In this document: in pieces, positions 26,215-35,119 of the stretch
Position numbering within the stretch: position 1 is the stretch's first letter
Layout of the letters: the number at the start of each line of letters is the position of its first letter
Made by a program: the position numbers and the translations under genes
Origin: Kurthia sibirica
Lineage (GTDB): Bacteria > Bacillota > Bacilli > Bacillales_A > Planococcaceae
Reading direction: 5' to 3'
Assembly (NCBI RefSeq): GCF_003143975.1
Contig: NZ_QFVR01000017.1
Location: forward strand, 1-64,000
Length of the DNA: 64,000 bases
The notes under the pieces: model-generated
Databases searched by the model: none
Told to the model about the DNA's origin: nothing
What the model saw: only the letters and a program-made list of their open reading frames with translations

Positions 26215-27114
26215 ATGCAAGTAGGATTAATCGGTTTAGGGAAAATGGGCTTCAACTTAGGATTGAATTTAATGAAACATACGCATACAGTTAACGCCTT
26301 TGATGTAAATGAACAAGCGGTGACAAACTTTAAAGAACAAGGCGGTCAAGGTTTTACTTCGATGCAAGAAGTTGTGGAAGCATTACCAACTCCGCGCATT
26401 GTCTGGTTAATGGTCCCATCAGGTGATATTACAAAATCAACAGTTGCAGAAATTACGCAATATCTTGAAGCGGGTGATATTCTGATTGATGGTGGTAACT
26501 CACATTACAAAGAATCAATCGCATTTGCACAACAGTTAAAAGAAGAAAAAGGCATTCACTTTATGGACATCGGTACTTCAGGCGGTACAGAGGGTGCATT
26601 AAATGGTGCATGTATGATGGTCGGCGGCGACAAAGAAGCATTCAATCACATCGAACCATTCATCAAAGAGATTTGTGTGGAGCATGGCTATGTCTACGCT
26701 GGTGAAGCAGGTAGCGGTCACTTCTTAAAAATGATTCACAATGGTATTGAATACGGCATGATGCAATCAATCGCAGAAGGCTTTGAAGTACTAGAAAAAA
26801 GCCCATACGATTTCGATTATGAGCAGGTCGCACAAGTTTGGAATAATGGTTCGGTAATCCGTTCATGGTTAATGGAATTAACACAAAATGCTTTCTCTAA
26901 AGATTCAAAACTTGAAGGAATTCGTGGTGTTATGAATTCATCAGGTGAGGGTAAATGGACTGTCGAAACCGCTTTAGAATTAGAAGCGCCAGTACCAGTT
27001 ACAACACTTGCTCTCATGATGCGTTATCGTTCTCAAGAAGACGATACATTCACCGGCAAAGTAGTTGCTGCACTTCGTAATGAATTCGGTGGCCACGCAG
27101 TCGTTAAAAAATAA
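26215..27114 (+). CDS. gnd: 6-phosphogluconate dehydrogenase, decarboxylating (short, YqeC/GntZ type)
   Basis: 299 residues, the short form of the family (the long forms have about 470). Rossmann motif GLGKMGFNLG at 7-16, DGGNSHYKES, GTSGGTEGA and the catalytic KMIHNGIEYGMMQ. Oxidises 6-phosphogluconate to ribulose 5-phosphate and CO2; the short forms usually use NAD. Completes the gluconate pathway with gntP and gntK. Ribosome binding site AGAAGGAATTAG. Confidence 0.92.
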   Translation: MQVGLIGLGKMGFNLGLNLMKHTHTVNAFDVNEQAVTNFKEQGGQGFTSMQEVVEALPTPRIVWLMVPSGDITKSTVAEITQYLEAGDILIDGGNSHYKESIAFAQQLKEEKGIHFMDIGTSGGTEGALNGACMMVGGDKEAFNHIEPFIKEICVEHGYVYAGEAGSGHFLKMIHNGIEYGMMQSIAEGFEVLEKSPYDFDYEQVAQVWNNGSVIRSWLMELTQNAFSKDSKLEGIRGVMNSSGEGKWTVETALELEAPVPVTTLALMMRYRSQEDDTFTGKVVAALRNEFGGHAVVKK

Positions 27115-27126
27115 TAGAATCTTTTC

Positions 27127-27168
27127 AAAACCGTATGTAAACAATTTGTTTATATACGGTTTTTTTTA
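27127..27168 (+). terminator. Terminator after gnd
   Basis: AAAACCGTATGTAAACAA and TTTATATACGGTTTT pair around TTTG, followed by T8. Confidence 0.85.
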
Positions 27169-27189
27169 TTATTATTTAGGTTTTATACG

Positions 27190-27460
27190 ATTTGTTGTGG
27201 TATGTAATGCAAAAAGCACAATGCCACCAAGTCATTTATATTTGAATTGCTGAGAAAAAAGTCGCCCAAAAGGAAATAACTGAATCGCCGGCGGGTAGAA
27301 AATGATTGCCTATATAATATCAGAACAATTTAGAACACAGCGCATCGTTTTGCTCAAATGAATTATGAACAACTATCTGTAAGGATGGCTATTTAACAGC
27401 TAAACGGCCTGTTGTGGTCTTGTTACCGTTCGCTAGTATCTAGATAAGTGGTCGCCTATG
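27190..27460. repeat. Dispersed intergenic sequence R2, copy 1
   Basis: Contains GTATGTAATGCAAAAAGCAC-AATGCCACCA and further on AGCTAAACGGCCTGTT, both echoed in 63225-63415 and partly in 50730-50860. No gene is visible between 27115 and 27719. Confidence 0.5.
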
Positions 27461-27719
27461 CATTAAAAGCTTTTTATATAATAATCGCTAATCCTTTTGA
27501 ATACATGACAAATCGCTTAAAATAGATGCATCCACACTTTTTTCACAGATTTATTGCCTAACTGATACGAATAAGGTCATAGTCTTTTTAGAATAGAGGC
27601 CTCTTCATTAGGGTATTTTACTAATATAGAAAAATACAGCTAAAAAAGAATATAGTCTTATAGAGTGGGTTTTTATATAAAAGAACAAATGATAGTGTAA
27701 GATAAGAGGAGTGAACAGA

Positions 27720-28571
27720 ATGAAACAATTTCAAACGATTGTAGATGGTTATTTGTTTAATGGATACATGGTAGGGAATGACAAGAAACCGGTTCTAGTT
27801 TGCTGTCATGGTTTGACGAATGATGCGTATAGTTTTATTCCATTAGTGGCATATTTGAAGGATGATTTTCACTTATTGTTGATTGATGGACCTGGGCATG
27901 GTCAGTCAGCAGCATTTGAACAGGAAGAGGAATATGATTTTTCTATTTTAGTAAAAAGGATAAAACAGGTCGTTGAACAAATTACGCCGGAACCATTTTA
28001 CATAATGGGCCATTCATGGGGAGCAGATCTAGCTTTACATATGGCAAAACAATATCCTGAAAAAACACGTGGCCTTCTTTTGGTGGATGGTGGATACGTG
28101 TTTCCGACCTTTTTTACAGCGACGGAAGAAGAAACATTGACAAGTTGGAAGTCTTTTGTAGAAGGTAGTGTATACTCTTCTTGGCAAGCGATTCGAAAGG
28201 ACTTCCAAGGTTATACGACACGCAAATGGGATGTAGAGCTAGATGAAGCGATTCGAAGTACCCTAATCCAAAAAAATGGTCAGTACGTATTAAAATCTGA
28301 TGTTACAAGTGTCTTGGCAATAATGAAAGCTTTTTATAAAGTACCTTGTACGACGACCTATGCGAGTATTAAATGTCCTGTAATTTTATTTCACGGTACG
28401 GTTCCCGCTGGTAATCAAGCGATTGCAGCAGGTTTAAAAAATATTAGCAATGAATTGTCGGACTTAAAAATAATTGGTTTAGCAAATACACAACATTACC
28501 CGCACTGGGACTATCCTCAATTGGTCGCACAGGAAATACGCATATGGGAAAAACATATTGACATATCGTGA
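27720..28571 (+). CDS. Alpha/beta hydrolase
   Basis: 283 residues from ATG 27720 (AGAGGAG ribosome binding site; GTG at 27711 lies inside it). Alpha/beta fold: CCHGLTNDAYSF (oxyanion region), DGPGHGQSA, nucleophile elbow GHSWGAD, later Asp in FHGTVPAGN and His in QHYPHWDYPQ. Substrate unknown. The start of the next gene's promoter overlaps its stop codon. Confidence 0.85.
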   Translation: MKQFQTIVDGYLFNGYMVGNDKKPVLVCCHGLTNDAYSFIPLVAYLKDDFHLLLIDGPGHGQSAAFEQEEEYDFSILVKRIKQVVEQITPEPFYIMGHSWGADLALHMAKQYPEKTRGLLLVDGGYVFPTFFTATEEETLTSWKSFVEGSVYSSWQAIRKDFQGYTTRKWDVELDEAIRSTLIQKNGQYVLKSDVTSVLAIMKAFYKVPCTTTYASIKCPVILFHGTVPAGNQAIAAGLKNISNELSDLKIIGLANTQHYPHWDYPQLVAQEIRIWEKHIDIS

Positions 28572-28626
28572 AAAAACGATATAATAATATTTATGAACTT
28601 GACATATCGGCAAATGACGATATAAT
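28558..28626 (+). promoter_or_regulatory. Duplicated promoter-operator in front of the ArsR gene
   Basis: Two nearly identical units 41 bp apart: TTGACA (28558-28563 and 28599-28604), a 16-bp spacer, and TATAAT (28580-28585 and 28621-28626). In each, ATATCG-N8-CGATAT forms an inverted repeat spanning the promoter, an ideal operator for autorepression. The second -10 box lies only 6 bases before the ATG at 28633. Confidence 0.8.
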
Positions 28627-28632
28627 ACGAGT

Positions 28633-28938
28633 ATGAAACCAATTGATATTTTTAAAGCACTATCGAATGAAACAAGGTTGCAAATAGTAGAGTGGTTAAA
28701 AGAGCCGGAAAAACATTTTCCACCTAGTCAAGATATTAATGACTTTGAAAATGTAGGTGTATGTGTCACACAGTTTCATGAGAAGCTAAATGTTACACAA
28801 TCGACTGCTTCACAGCATCTAGCCATTTTAAATCGTGCAGGTCTTGTTACGACAAGCCGTCGCGGAAAATGGACATACTATAAGAGAAATGAAGAAACAT
28901 TTCAGCAACTGAAAGAATTAGTTGAGCATGATTTATAG
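28633..28938 (+). CDS. ArsR-family transcriptional regulator
   Basis: 101 residues: KPIDIFKALSNETRLQIVEW, then the winged helix LNVTQSTASQHLAILNRAGLVTTSRRGKWTYYKRNE. The short insert FPPSQDINDFENVGVCVTQF contains one cysteine and no CxC metal site, so it is probably not a metal sensor of the classic type. No clear Shine-Dalgarno precedes the ATG. Probably represses itself through the two palindromes and possibly the SRPBCC/aldo-keto reductase genes that follow. Confidence 0.85.
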   Translation: MKPIDIFKALSNETRLQIVEWLKEPEKHFPPSQDINDFENVGVCVTQFHEKLNVTQSTASQHLAILNRAGLVTTSRRGKWTYYKRNEETFQQLKELVEHDL

Positions 28939-29150
28939 GTGGTAAATCATGTGCGCTCATTCTTTTGTTTTTTGGCTCATCACATCGTTAAAACGCAATA
29001 TGACGAATTGTATATTTTTTTACATTATCACATCGTCATTTCGGAATATGTCTAAATATTTTAAGGAGGTGACAGACACACTTAATTGGTCGATGCACTA
29101 ATAAAATAAAGTAGTTTTAAACTACTACTATAAAAGAGGCGTTATATACA

Positions 29151-29585
29151 ATGGCAAAAACAACAAGATCTTTACTCATTGAAGCATCACCTGACGCAGT
29201 TTGGGAATTGATTGGCGGCTTTGATTCTTTACCTCAGTGGTTACCTTATATTCCAAGTAGTGAGGTGACAAAGGGTGGACGTATCAGACATTTAGCTAAT
29301 CCAGATGGTCATGTTATTATCGAGCAATTAGAAGTTTTCGATAATGCAGCTCGCACCTATTCTTACTCGATTTTACAAGCGCCATTTCCTGTCACAAACT
29401 ATTTAGCCACACTTCAAGTACATGAAGTTGCAGGTGAAAAAAATACATCTTTAGTGGAATGGTCGGGTAAGTTTACACCAATTCATAATGCGACGGATGA
29501 AGAAGTAATAGCTTTATTTAATGGTATATTTTCAGATGGTTTAAAAGCGATTAAAGCAGCATTTTTATGTAAAAATTCATACTAA
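29151..29585 (+). CDS. SRPBCC (polyketide cyclase/START-like) family protein
   Basis: 144 residues with the helix-grip pattern: RSLLIEASPDAVWELIGGFDSLPQWLPYI at the start and a long C-terminal helix (ALFNGIFSDGLKAIKAAF). These small proteins bind hydrophobic ligands. It lies 26 bases before the aldo-keto reductase gene, probably co-transcribed. A 7-bp hairpin (AGTAGTTTTAAACTACT, 29112-29128) sits in the leader. Confidence 0.8.
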   Translation: MAKTTRSLLIEASPDAVWELIGGFDSLPQWLPYIPSSEVTKGGRIRHLANPDGHVIIEQLEVFDNAARTYSYSILQAPFPVTNYLATLQVHEVAGEKNTSLVEWSGKFTPIHNATDEEVIALFNGIFSDGLKAIKAAFLCKNSY

Positions 29586-29611
29586 ACAAATAAGAATAGG
29601 GAGTTTTTAAA

Positions 29612-30616
29612 ATGAGAGAATTATTAACAGGTAAATTAGGATTTGGCACAGCACCATTGGGTAATATGTATCGTAGTATTTCAGAAGAAGAAGTTTTTGC
29701 AACAGTAGATGCGGCTTGGGATAACGGGATTCGTTACTTTGACTCTGCACCCTTTTATGGTGCGGGATTGGCTGAAAGTCGCCTAGGAGAAGCCCTAGCA
29801 AAACGTAATCGTGATGAATACCTGTTAAGCACAAAAGTAGGGCGTATTATTTTAGATGAATTAGAAGATCCTTCAACAAGAGATTTAGGTGAAAAAGGTG
29901 GACTTTTTGAATTTGGTCGCACCAATAAAATAATCAACGATTACAGTGCGGATGCAACATTGCGTTCAATTGAAGAGAGTTTGACACGTTTAAAAACAGA
30001 TCATTTAGATTTTGTCTATGTACATGATATTGCACAGGATTTTTATGGTGATGCGTGGATTGCTCAATTTGAAACAGCCCGCAACGGTGCATTTAAAGTG
30101 TTAGCCAAATTACGTGAAGAAGGAGTGATTAAAGGCTGGGGTTTGGGTGTCAATAAAACGGAGCCTGTCGAATTATTATTAGATTTAGAAGAAGTAAAAC
30201 CAGATGTTACATTGTTAGCAGGGCGTTATACGTTATTAGATCATGATTATGCCCTACAACGCTTGATGCCTAAAGCCTATAAAAATAATGTAGATATTGT
30301 AGTTGGCGGTCCCTACAGTTCAGGTATCCTGGCTGGTGGTACGCATTTTGAATATCAAAAAGCATCGCCTGAAATTATTGCAAAAGTAAATAAAATAAAA
30401 TCGATTACAGATCGTCATGGTATTAGTATCAAATCGGCAGCATTACAATTCTCATTAGCAAATCCTGCTGTAGCTGCAGTTATTCCAGGTGCTAGTAAAC
30501 CACAACGATTAATTGAAGATAAAGCAGCATTGAATACGGTTATTCCAACAGCATTTTGGCAAGAAATGCGCGATGAAAACTTAATATCTGAGCATGCACC
30601 ACTACCTACTAAATAA
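29612..30616 (+). CDS. Aldo/keto reductase
   Basis: 334 residues, (beta/alpha)8 NADPH-dependent reductase. FGTAPLGNMYR, YFDSAPFYGAGLAESRLGEAL (catalytic Asp and Tyr), STKVGR (catalytic Lys), DFVYVHD (His) and the C-terminal PGASKPQRL cofactor loop. Most similar in layout to the D-threo-aldose/L-fucose dehydrogenase branch. Good GGGAG ribosome binding site. Confidence 0.9.
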   Translation: MRELLTGKLGFGTAPLGNMYRSISEEEVFATVDAAWDNGIRYFDSAPFYGAGLAESRLGEALAKRNRDEYLLSTKVGRIILDELEDPSTRDLGEKGGLFEFGRTNKIINDYSADATLRSIEESLTRLKTDHLDFVYVHDIAQDFYGDAWIAQFETARNGAFKVLAKLREEGVIKGWGLGVNKTEPVELLLDLEEVKPDVTLLAGRYTLLDHDYALQRLMPKAYKNNVDIVVGGPYSSGILAGGTHFEYQKASPEIIAKVNKIKSITDRHGISIKSAALQFSLANPAVAAVIPGASKPQRLIEDKAALNTVIPTAFWQEMRDENLISEHAPLPTK

Positions 30617-30624
30617 ATGAAAAC

Positions 30625-30692
30625 CTACAGGCAAAAGAAGATATGCGTTTGATTTACTAAATCATCCATCGTATATTCTTTTTTAGCCTATA
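30625..30692 (+). terminator. Long imperfect hairpin after the aldo/keto reductase gene
   Basis: CCTACAGGCAAAAGAAGATATGCG pairs imperfectly with CGTATATTC-TTTTTTAGCCTATAGG across about 20 bases; the right arm includes T6. Confidence 0.5.
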
Positions 30693-30791
30693 GGCAGTAC
30701 ATAATAATCTGTTATTTTTCAAGAAGACTTTTGCTAATAGAAAACCTAGCGATTATAATAATAGAATAAAGATTTTGAAGGAGAGTATAAA

Positions 30792-31094
30792 ATGAATACA
30801 CGTTATAAAATTACAAGACTTGATGAAGCGGGACAGCCAACAATTACGCTAGAAGAAAGCTTATTATTTTTCGCTACGCAGCCTGATTTTATTTACAATG
30901 ATTCATTTATTGTAAATAAAGATGATGTACAAATGAAAATAACAGGTCATTTCTTCATGTGGCAAATTGATGAAGTGCAAGTACCATTCCGCTTTTTCGA
31001 TGGTGAGCTGTTCGTAGCCATTTCGCATCCGGCTATTTTAGCGCGTGCACATGATATAACTGCTGCTCTTGAAGCGACTATGGTAGAAGGCTAA
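30792..31094 (+). CDS. Hypothetical protein
   Basis: 100 residues, soluble (MNTRYKITRLDEAGQPTITL, IVNKDDVQMKITGHFFMWQI), with AAGGAGAG ribosome binding site. The mix of short beta segments suggests a small beta fold. No family recognised. Confidence 0.65.
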   Translation: MNTRYKITRLDEAGQPTITLEESLLFFATQPDFIYNDSFIVNKDDVQMKITGHFFMWQIDEVQVPFRFFDGELFVAISHPAILARAHDITAALEATMVEG

Positions 31095-31182
31095 TAACAT
31101 GGGACGTTAAGAGGAGTGACTTACCTATTTGTGGGGAACCTTATACGCTGTCAATCGTATAATACAAAAGGAGTGAGGAACT

Positions 31183-31560
31183 ATGGGTTTATTTAGTGGT
31201 ATATTAGGCAATGCGACAACGCAGTCAAACGACGCGATTGCTAAAGAATTGGCAGATGTCTTGATTATCAATGAAGAGGTAGATTTATCATTCAAATTGA
31301 TTCGAGATCTCATCGTTTTTACAAATAAACGATTAATCATTATTGACAAACAAGGTATGACAGGTAAAAAGGTAGAATATCGTTCGATTCCTTACAAATC
31401 TATTTCCCGCTTCAGTGTAGAAACAACGGGGCATTTTGATTTAGAATCAGAATTGAAAATATGGATTTCCAGTGGCGAACTACCAGCAGAACAATTAATG
31501 TTCCGTAAAGATGCTAATATTATCAACGTACAAAAAGCGTTGGCAACAGCTATACTTTAA
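31183..31560 (+). CDS. Bacterial PH-domain protein (YvbH/YdjM-like)
   Basis: 125 residues: a short N-terminal helix, then repeated beta strands of the bacterial PH fold (FTNKRLIIIDKQGMTGKKVE, YRSIPYKSISRFSVETTGHF, LKIWISSG) and a final helix. The phrase TNKRLIxxDxQG...YxSIPYxSI is the family signature. Cytoplasmic, function unknown. AAAGGAGTGAGG ribosome binding site. Confidence 0.85.
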   Translation: MGLFSGILGNATTQSNDAIAKELADVLIINEEVDLSFKLIRDLIVFTNKRLIIIDKQGMTGKKVEYRSIPYKSISRFSVETTGHFDLESELKIWISSGELPAEQLMFRKDANIINVQKALATAIL

Positions 31561-31770
31561 GCGAAAGAGCCTGAGACAAACGTATTTTCAACAGAGAAAA
31601 GCCCGTATGATTTTTCGAAATCATACGGGCTTTTTCATTTCAATCCATTTCGGCTTCGAAAAATGCTTTCCGTGGACATGGCTTCAAACACCTCGTCACT
31701 GCGTTCCTATTGCTTTGATTATTCGTATGTGAGACATACTATTTTTGTTCTGTACCAGGCTCTTTTTTTG
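31561..31770 (-). repeat. Dispersed intergenic repeat R1, full copy with terminator
   Basis: AAAGAGCCTGAGACAAACG opens it and TTGTTCTGTACCAGGCTCTT closes it. Inside, AGCCCGTATGATTT and AAATCATACGGGCT (31601-31632) form a terminator hairpin with T5. It is the reverse orientation of 50886-51056. It probably ends transcription of the PH-domain gene. Confidence 0.8.
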
Positions 31771-31960
31771 TGATTTCACATGTATAAATTATTGATTTTC
31801 TGCTAACTTCAATCAATAAAATATGAAATATTGCTAAAATTATCTATTTTTCATCATAATTTTTAATTAAGCATGATAATAGTAATTTTCTTATATAATC
31901 AAGTATGTTGAATGAATAGTTAGTTTATAATTATCGGTATAAATGGAAGGTGGAAATCAG

Positions 31961-33199
31961 ATGATACAGAATAAAAATAGAATGAAAATAGTAGTTTTAT
32001 CTATAATTTGTTTACTAGCTACTTTTACTATGACTAACAATGACACTTTTGCAAAATCAGAGATAGTGGGTCAAGCTAAATCAACTACAATCAGTTTAAA
32101 TGGAATTAATAATAAAATGATACCAGTTTTTAGTAATAATACAATTTATATGTCATTAGATGATGTTGGTTATCTATTGAATATGAACTACAAGTGGGAT
32201 GCTAAAAAGAAAATTGTGAAATTTACAACTAGCAAAACACAGGTTTCAAAAAAGAAAACTATTGTCAATTCAAATCAAAAAATTAAAGGCATAAAATCCG
32301 AGACAACTATAAATTTAATGAATAAAAATTTACCATTAAAAAATGAGAATGGCGGTAAATTAACGCCCTTTTTATTCAATAAAAAACTTTTTATCCCTCT
32401 CCAACCAGTTGCTAATTCATATGGTGCGGGCGTAAAATGGGATGTTCAAAAGAAACAAATTTTTGTAGTTAATCAACTGGCCTTAAAAGGCGATAAAGGT
32501 GATAAAGGCGATTCAGGAACACCAGGGCTTCAAGGGATAAAAGGCGATAAAGGCGATTCAGGAGCAATAGGGCCTCAAGGGATAAAAGGTGATAAAGGCG
32601 ATTCAGGAACACCAGGGCTTCAAGGGATAAAAGGCGATAAAGGTGATTCAGGAGCAATAGGGCCTCAAGGAATAAAAGGCGATAAAGGTGATTCAGGAGT
32701 AGCAGGACCAACAGGACCAACAGGACCAACAGGAGCAGCAGGACCAACAGGACCAGCAGGACCAAAAGGAGAGGCAGCTGCGATAAAATATGCAAATGTG
32801 AATCATATTATACTTGCCAATGATGTTAATACTAGTACGAATATTGACAATAAATACCGCTTCGATCTGACTTTAGACACTAAAAACGTTGATGCTGAAT
32901 TTTTTTCTGGCAACAGAGATGAATTGACAATTAAAGAAGATGGCGTCTACTATATTTCTTATAACGTAGCTTTTGATCGCCCAGTTGGTTACGCATCTGA
33001 ATTCCAAATTGATGGAATGAAAGATGAGTTGTTTTCAGTAGAAACAGACGCTACACAAAATAATTTAGCGACAAGCGGTATATTAATTTTTAAGAAGGGG
33101 ACTAAGATAAAACATCAACTTAACGTCACGCTAAAAGGTTTTGCAATTGCTAAAGATACAGTAATGAAGTATAATCTTACAATTATTAAAATTAGATAA
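31961..33199 (+). CDS. Secreted collagen-like surface protein
   Basis: 412 residues from ATG 31961 (GGAAGGTGG ribosome binding site; the ATG at 31943 overlaps it). Signal peptide about 1-32 ([15 protein letters not shown]...FAKS). Residues about 35-175 resemble copper-amine-oxidase-N-type stalk domains ([39 protein letters not shown]). Then about 95 residues of Gly-X-Y repeat, built of 15-residue blocks [15 protein letters not shown] and [15 protein letters not shown] alternating, ending [20 protein letters not shown]. The C-terminal 135 residues look like the TNF/C1q-like trimerising head of BclA-type proteins. Probably trimeric, on the spore or cell surface. Confidence 0.85.
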   Translation: MIQNKNRMKIVVLSIICLLATFTMTNNDTFAKSEIVGQAKSTTISLNGINNKMIPVFSNNTIYMSLDDVGYLLNMNYKWDAKKKIVKFTTSKTQVSKKKTIVNSNQKIKGIKSETTINLMNKNLPLKNENGGKLTPFLFNKKLFIPLQPVANSYGAGVKWDVQKKQIFVVNQLALKGDKGDKGDSGTPGLQGIKGDKGDSGAIGPQGIKGDKGDSGTPGLQGIKGDKGDSGAIGPQGIKGDKGDSGVAGPTGPTGPTGAAGPTGPAGPKGEAAAIKYANVNHIILANDVNTSTNIDNKYRFDLTLDTKNVDAEFFSGNRDELTIKEDGVYYISYNVAFDRPVGYASEFQIDGMKDELFSVETDATQNNLATSGILIFKKGTKIKHQLNVTLKGFAIAKDTVMKYNLTIIKIR

Positions 33200-33234
33200 T
33201 TCCTAAAATTAAAAATAGAAATGAGGTTATTTAG

Positions 33235-33744
33235 ATGGATATTCGTTTTCCGATTGGTCAGTTAGAAGTACCAGAAGTGGTGACGCTAGATGATGTTCAG
33301 CTTTGGTTGCAAGAGACCGCTAGTTATGCGACTCGATTACGACTTGTAGTGGATGGGTTGTCAGATGAACAATTAGCTAAAACGTATCGTGATGGCAGTT
33401 GGACGGTACGTCAATTAGTCCATCATATTGCAGATTCTCAATTGAATATGTATCAGCGTTTAAAGCTTGCGTTAACGGAGGATCAGCCAGTAGTTCCTGC
33501 ATTTTTAGAGGAGGTTTGGGCGATTCAACCAGATACAAAATTGCCGGTAGAAAGTTCTGTGAAAATGCTAGAAGGAATTAATGAACGAATAGTGGCGCTT
33601 GGTAAGTCTCTAACGGCAGAACAATTAAAACGAAGCTTCATCCATCAAGTAAATGGTGAAATTGCTGTATCAACAAAGCTTGCAAAATTAGCTTGGCATG
33701 AAGAACATCATTTAGCGCATATTGAAAATGCCTTAGCCCAATAA
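33235..33744 (+). CDS. BstA/YfiT-like bacillithiol transferase (DinB fold)
   Basis: 169 residues. The start MDIRFPIGQLEVPEVVT is near-invariant in YfiT/BstA proteins. Metal ligands of the DinB four-helix bundle: His67 in LVHHIADSQLN and the C-terminal HEEHHLAHI. Known relatives are metal-dependent S-transferases that conjugate bacillithiol to toxic electrophiles. Typical length. Confidence 0.85.
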   Translation: MDIRFPIGQLEVPEVVTLDDVQLWLQETASYATRLRLVVDGLSDEQLAKTYRDGSWTVRQLVHHIADSQLNMYQRLKLALTEDQPVVPAFLEEVWAIQPDTKLPVESSVKMLEGINERIVALGKSLTAEQLKRSFIHQVNGEIAVSTKLAKLAWHEEHHLAHIENALAQ

Positions 33745-33776
33745 AAATGAGCAGCCCATAGCGGTTGCTCATTTTT
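33744..33776 (+). terminator. Terminator after the BstA-like gene
   Basis: AAATGAGCA and TGCTCATTT pair around an inner loop, followed by a T-rich tail. Confidence 0.65.
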
Positions 33777-33798
33777 ACATTAACATGTTAGGAGTTGT

Positions 33799-35073
33799 AT
33801 GATGAAATCCATATTTCAAGCCAATGATGCACAGGATATGATAAGGCGAATCCAGCAATTAAATGAAAAAAGTGAGCGACAGTGGGGCAAAATGACAGTT
33901 GCTCAAATGATGGCCCACTGTACATCATTTCAGGCGATTCCAATGAGAGAGGCCTACCCAACTAGAAGTAATATAGGACGGCTTGTCGGTCGATTGATCA
34001 AGCCAATGATGTATAATGATAAGCCACTACCACATAATTTGTCGACCATTCCAACAATTATAATCACTGAAGAATGCAATTTGGAAAGTGAACGACAAGT
34101 GCTTATTGCAAAAATAATTACTTTTCAGCAAGCGGGCCCTCAAAATTGTTCAATGCATCCACACCCTTTTTTCGGAAAACTGACAGCTGAGCAATGGGGA
34201 ATGGGTATTTATAAACATCTAGATCATCATTTACAACAATTTAATGTGCAGGTGCATCTTCATAAGCTTCTTTATATGATGAAAAAAATTCAATTGAGAA
34301 CAGTTATCAATAAGTGTATACTAAAGATAGCGCAATCATTTGAAGGGGGAATCATCATGCAAATTTATTGGACGAAAATCAATAAAATTATTGAAGAAAC
34401 ACCAGAGGTAAAAACATATTTACTGGATTGTCCAGAGGGCTTCACATGGGAAGAGGGTTCTCATACACATTTTGCATTGGAGGGCTTTAATGTTGGAGAC
34501 AAACCTAATCGTAATTTAATACGTCATATGTCAATCTCAACAGTACCACAGGAAAAATCGATTGGTATTACAACGAGAATAAAAGAACAATGTTCCGAAT
34601 TTAAAGCAACCTTAAGCAATTTGGCAGTTGGAGAAAAAGTGGCTATTTTTAAAACGCACTCAAATATTCCATTGAAACGCCAAAATAAAAATGTCTATTT
34701 ATTATCATCAGGCGTTGGATTGGCTACATTTAGACCCCTAGTGTTAGCTTATTTAGCGAATGCTCAATATGTTACACAACTCCATTCCTTAAATATTGAT
34801 TCCTCTCAAAATTACTTATTCTTGGATCTTTTCATGACGAATAAAGAGAAGAAATTCACTGTGCAATTTGTCGATCAACGTCAAACCTACTATGAAGAAG
34901 TCAGTAAATTAGCAGCTGATACGCAAGGTCATTTCTATATTGTCGGGAGCGATGACTTTCTCAAACAAACGATTGAAGTTCTACGCACTTTAGGCATTTC
35001 ACCACAACAAATAATGATCGATAAACATGAACAGTCACGTGACATATTATTGCCTACAACGCCTACTACATAG
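33799..35073 (+). CDS. Fusion ORF: DUF1569 (DinB-like) protein joined to a flavin reductase-like protein
   Basis: One uninterrupted 424-codon frame. Residues 1-150 are DUF1569 (RQWGKMTVAQMMAHCTSFQ, HPFFGKLTAEQWGMGIYKHL, DHHLQQF). Residues 187-424 are a ferredoxin-NADP-reductase-like module: FAD-binding barrel (HMSISTVPQEKSIGITTRI, EKVAIF) and nucleotide-binding half (VYLLSSGVGLATFRPLVLAY, GHFYIVGSDDF). The 36 codons between look like translated intergenic DNA: they contain a promoter (34294-34322) and a GGGGG ribosome binding site before an in-frame ATG at 34357. The lost stop of the first gene is the simplest explanation; the second protein is probably also made alone from 34357. Confidence 0.75.
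   Translation: MMKSIFQANDAQDMIRRIQQLNEKSERQWGKMTVAQMMAHCTSFQAIPMREAYPTRSNIGRLVGRLIKPMMYNDKPLPHNLSTIPTIIITEECNLESERQVLIAKIITFQQAGPQNCSMHPHPFFGKLTAEQWGMGIYKHLDHHLQQFNVQVHLHKLLYMMKKIQLRTVINKCILKIAQSFEGGIIMQIYWTKINKIIEETPEVKTYLLDCPEGFTWEEGSHTHFALEGFNVGDKPNRNLIRHMSISTVPQEKSIGITTRIKEQCSEFKATLSNLAVGEKVAIFKTHSNIPLKRQNKNVYLLSSGVGLATFRPLVLAYLANAQYVTQLHSLNIDSSQNYLFLDLFMTNKEKKFTVQFVDQRQTYYEEVSKLAADTQGHFYIVGSDDFLKQTIEVLRTLGISPQQIMIDKHEQSRDILLPTTPTT
34294..34322 (+). promoter_or_regulatory. Internal sigma-A promoter inside the fusion ORF
   Basis: TTGAGA (34294-34299), 17-bp spacer, TATACT (34317-34322). It would give a transcript with a short leader to ATG 34357, preceded by AAGGGGGAATC. Confidence 0.65.
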
Positions 35074-35077
35074 GCAT

Positions 35078-35117
35078 AAAAAAAGTGAGAATCCGCATAC
35101 AGGATTCTCACTTTTTT
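35078..35117. terminator. Bidirectional terminator
   Basis: AAAAAAGTGAGAATCC and GGATTCTCACTTTTTT pair perfectly between two convergent genes. Confidence 0.9.
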
Positions 35118-35119
35118 AC

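Noticed and set aside
32469-32795. Leucine-rich frame opposite the collagen-like gene
   Set aside because: Antisense of the Gly-X-Y codons gives Leu-rich repeats automatically.
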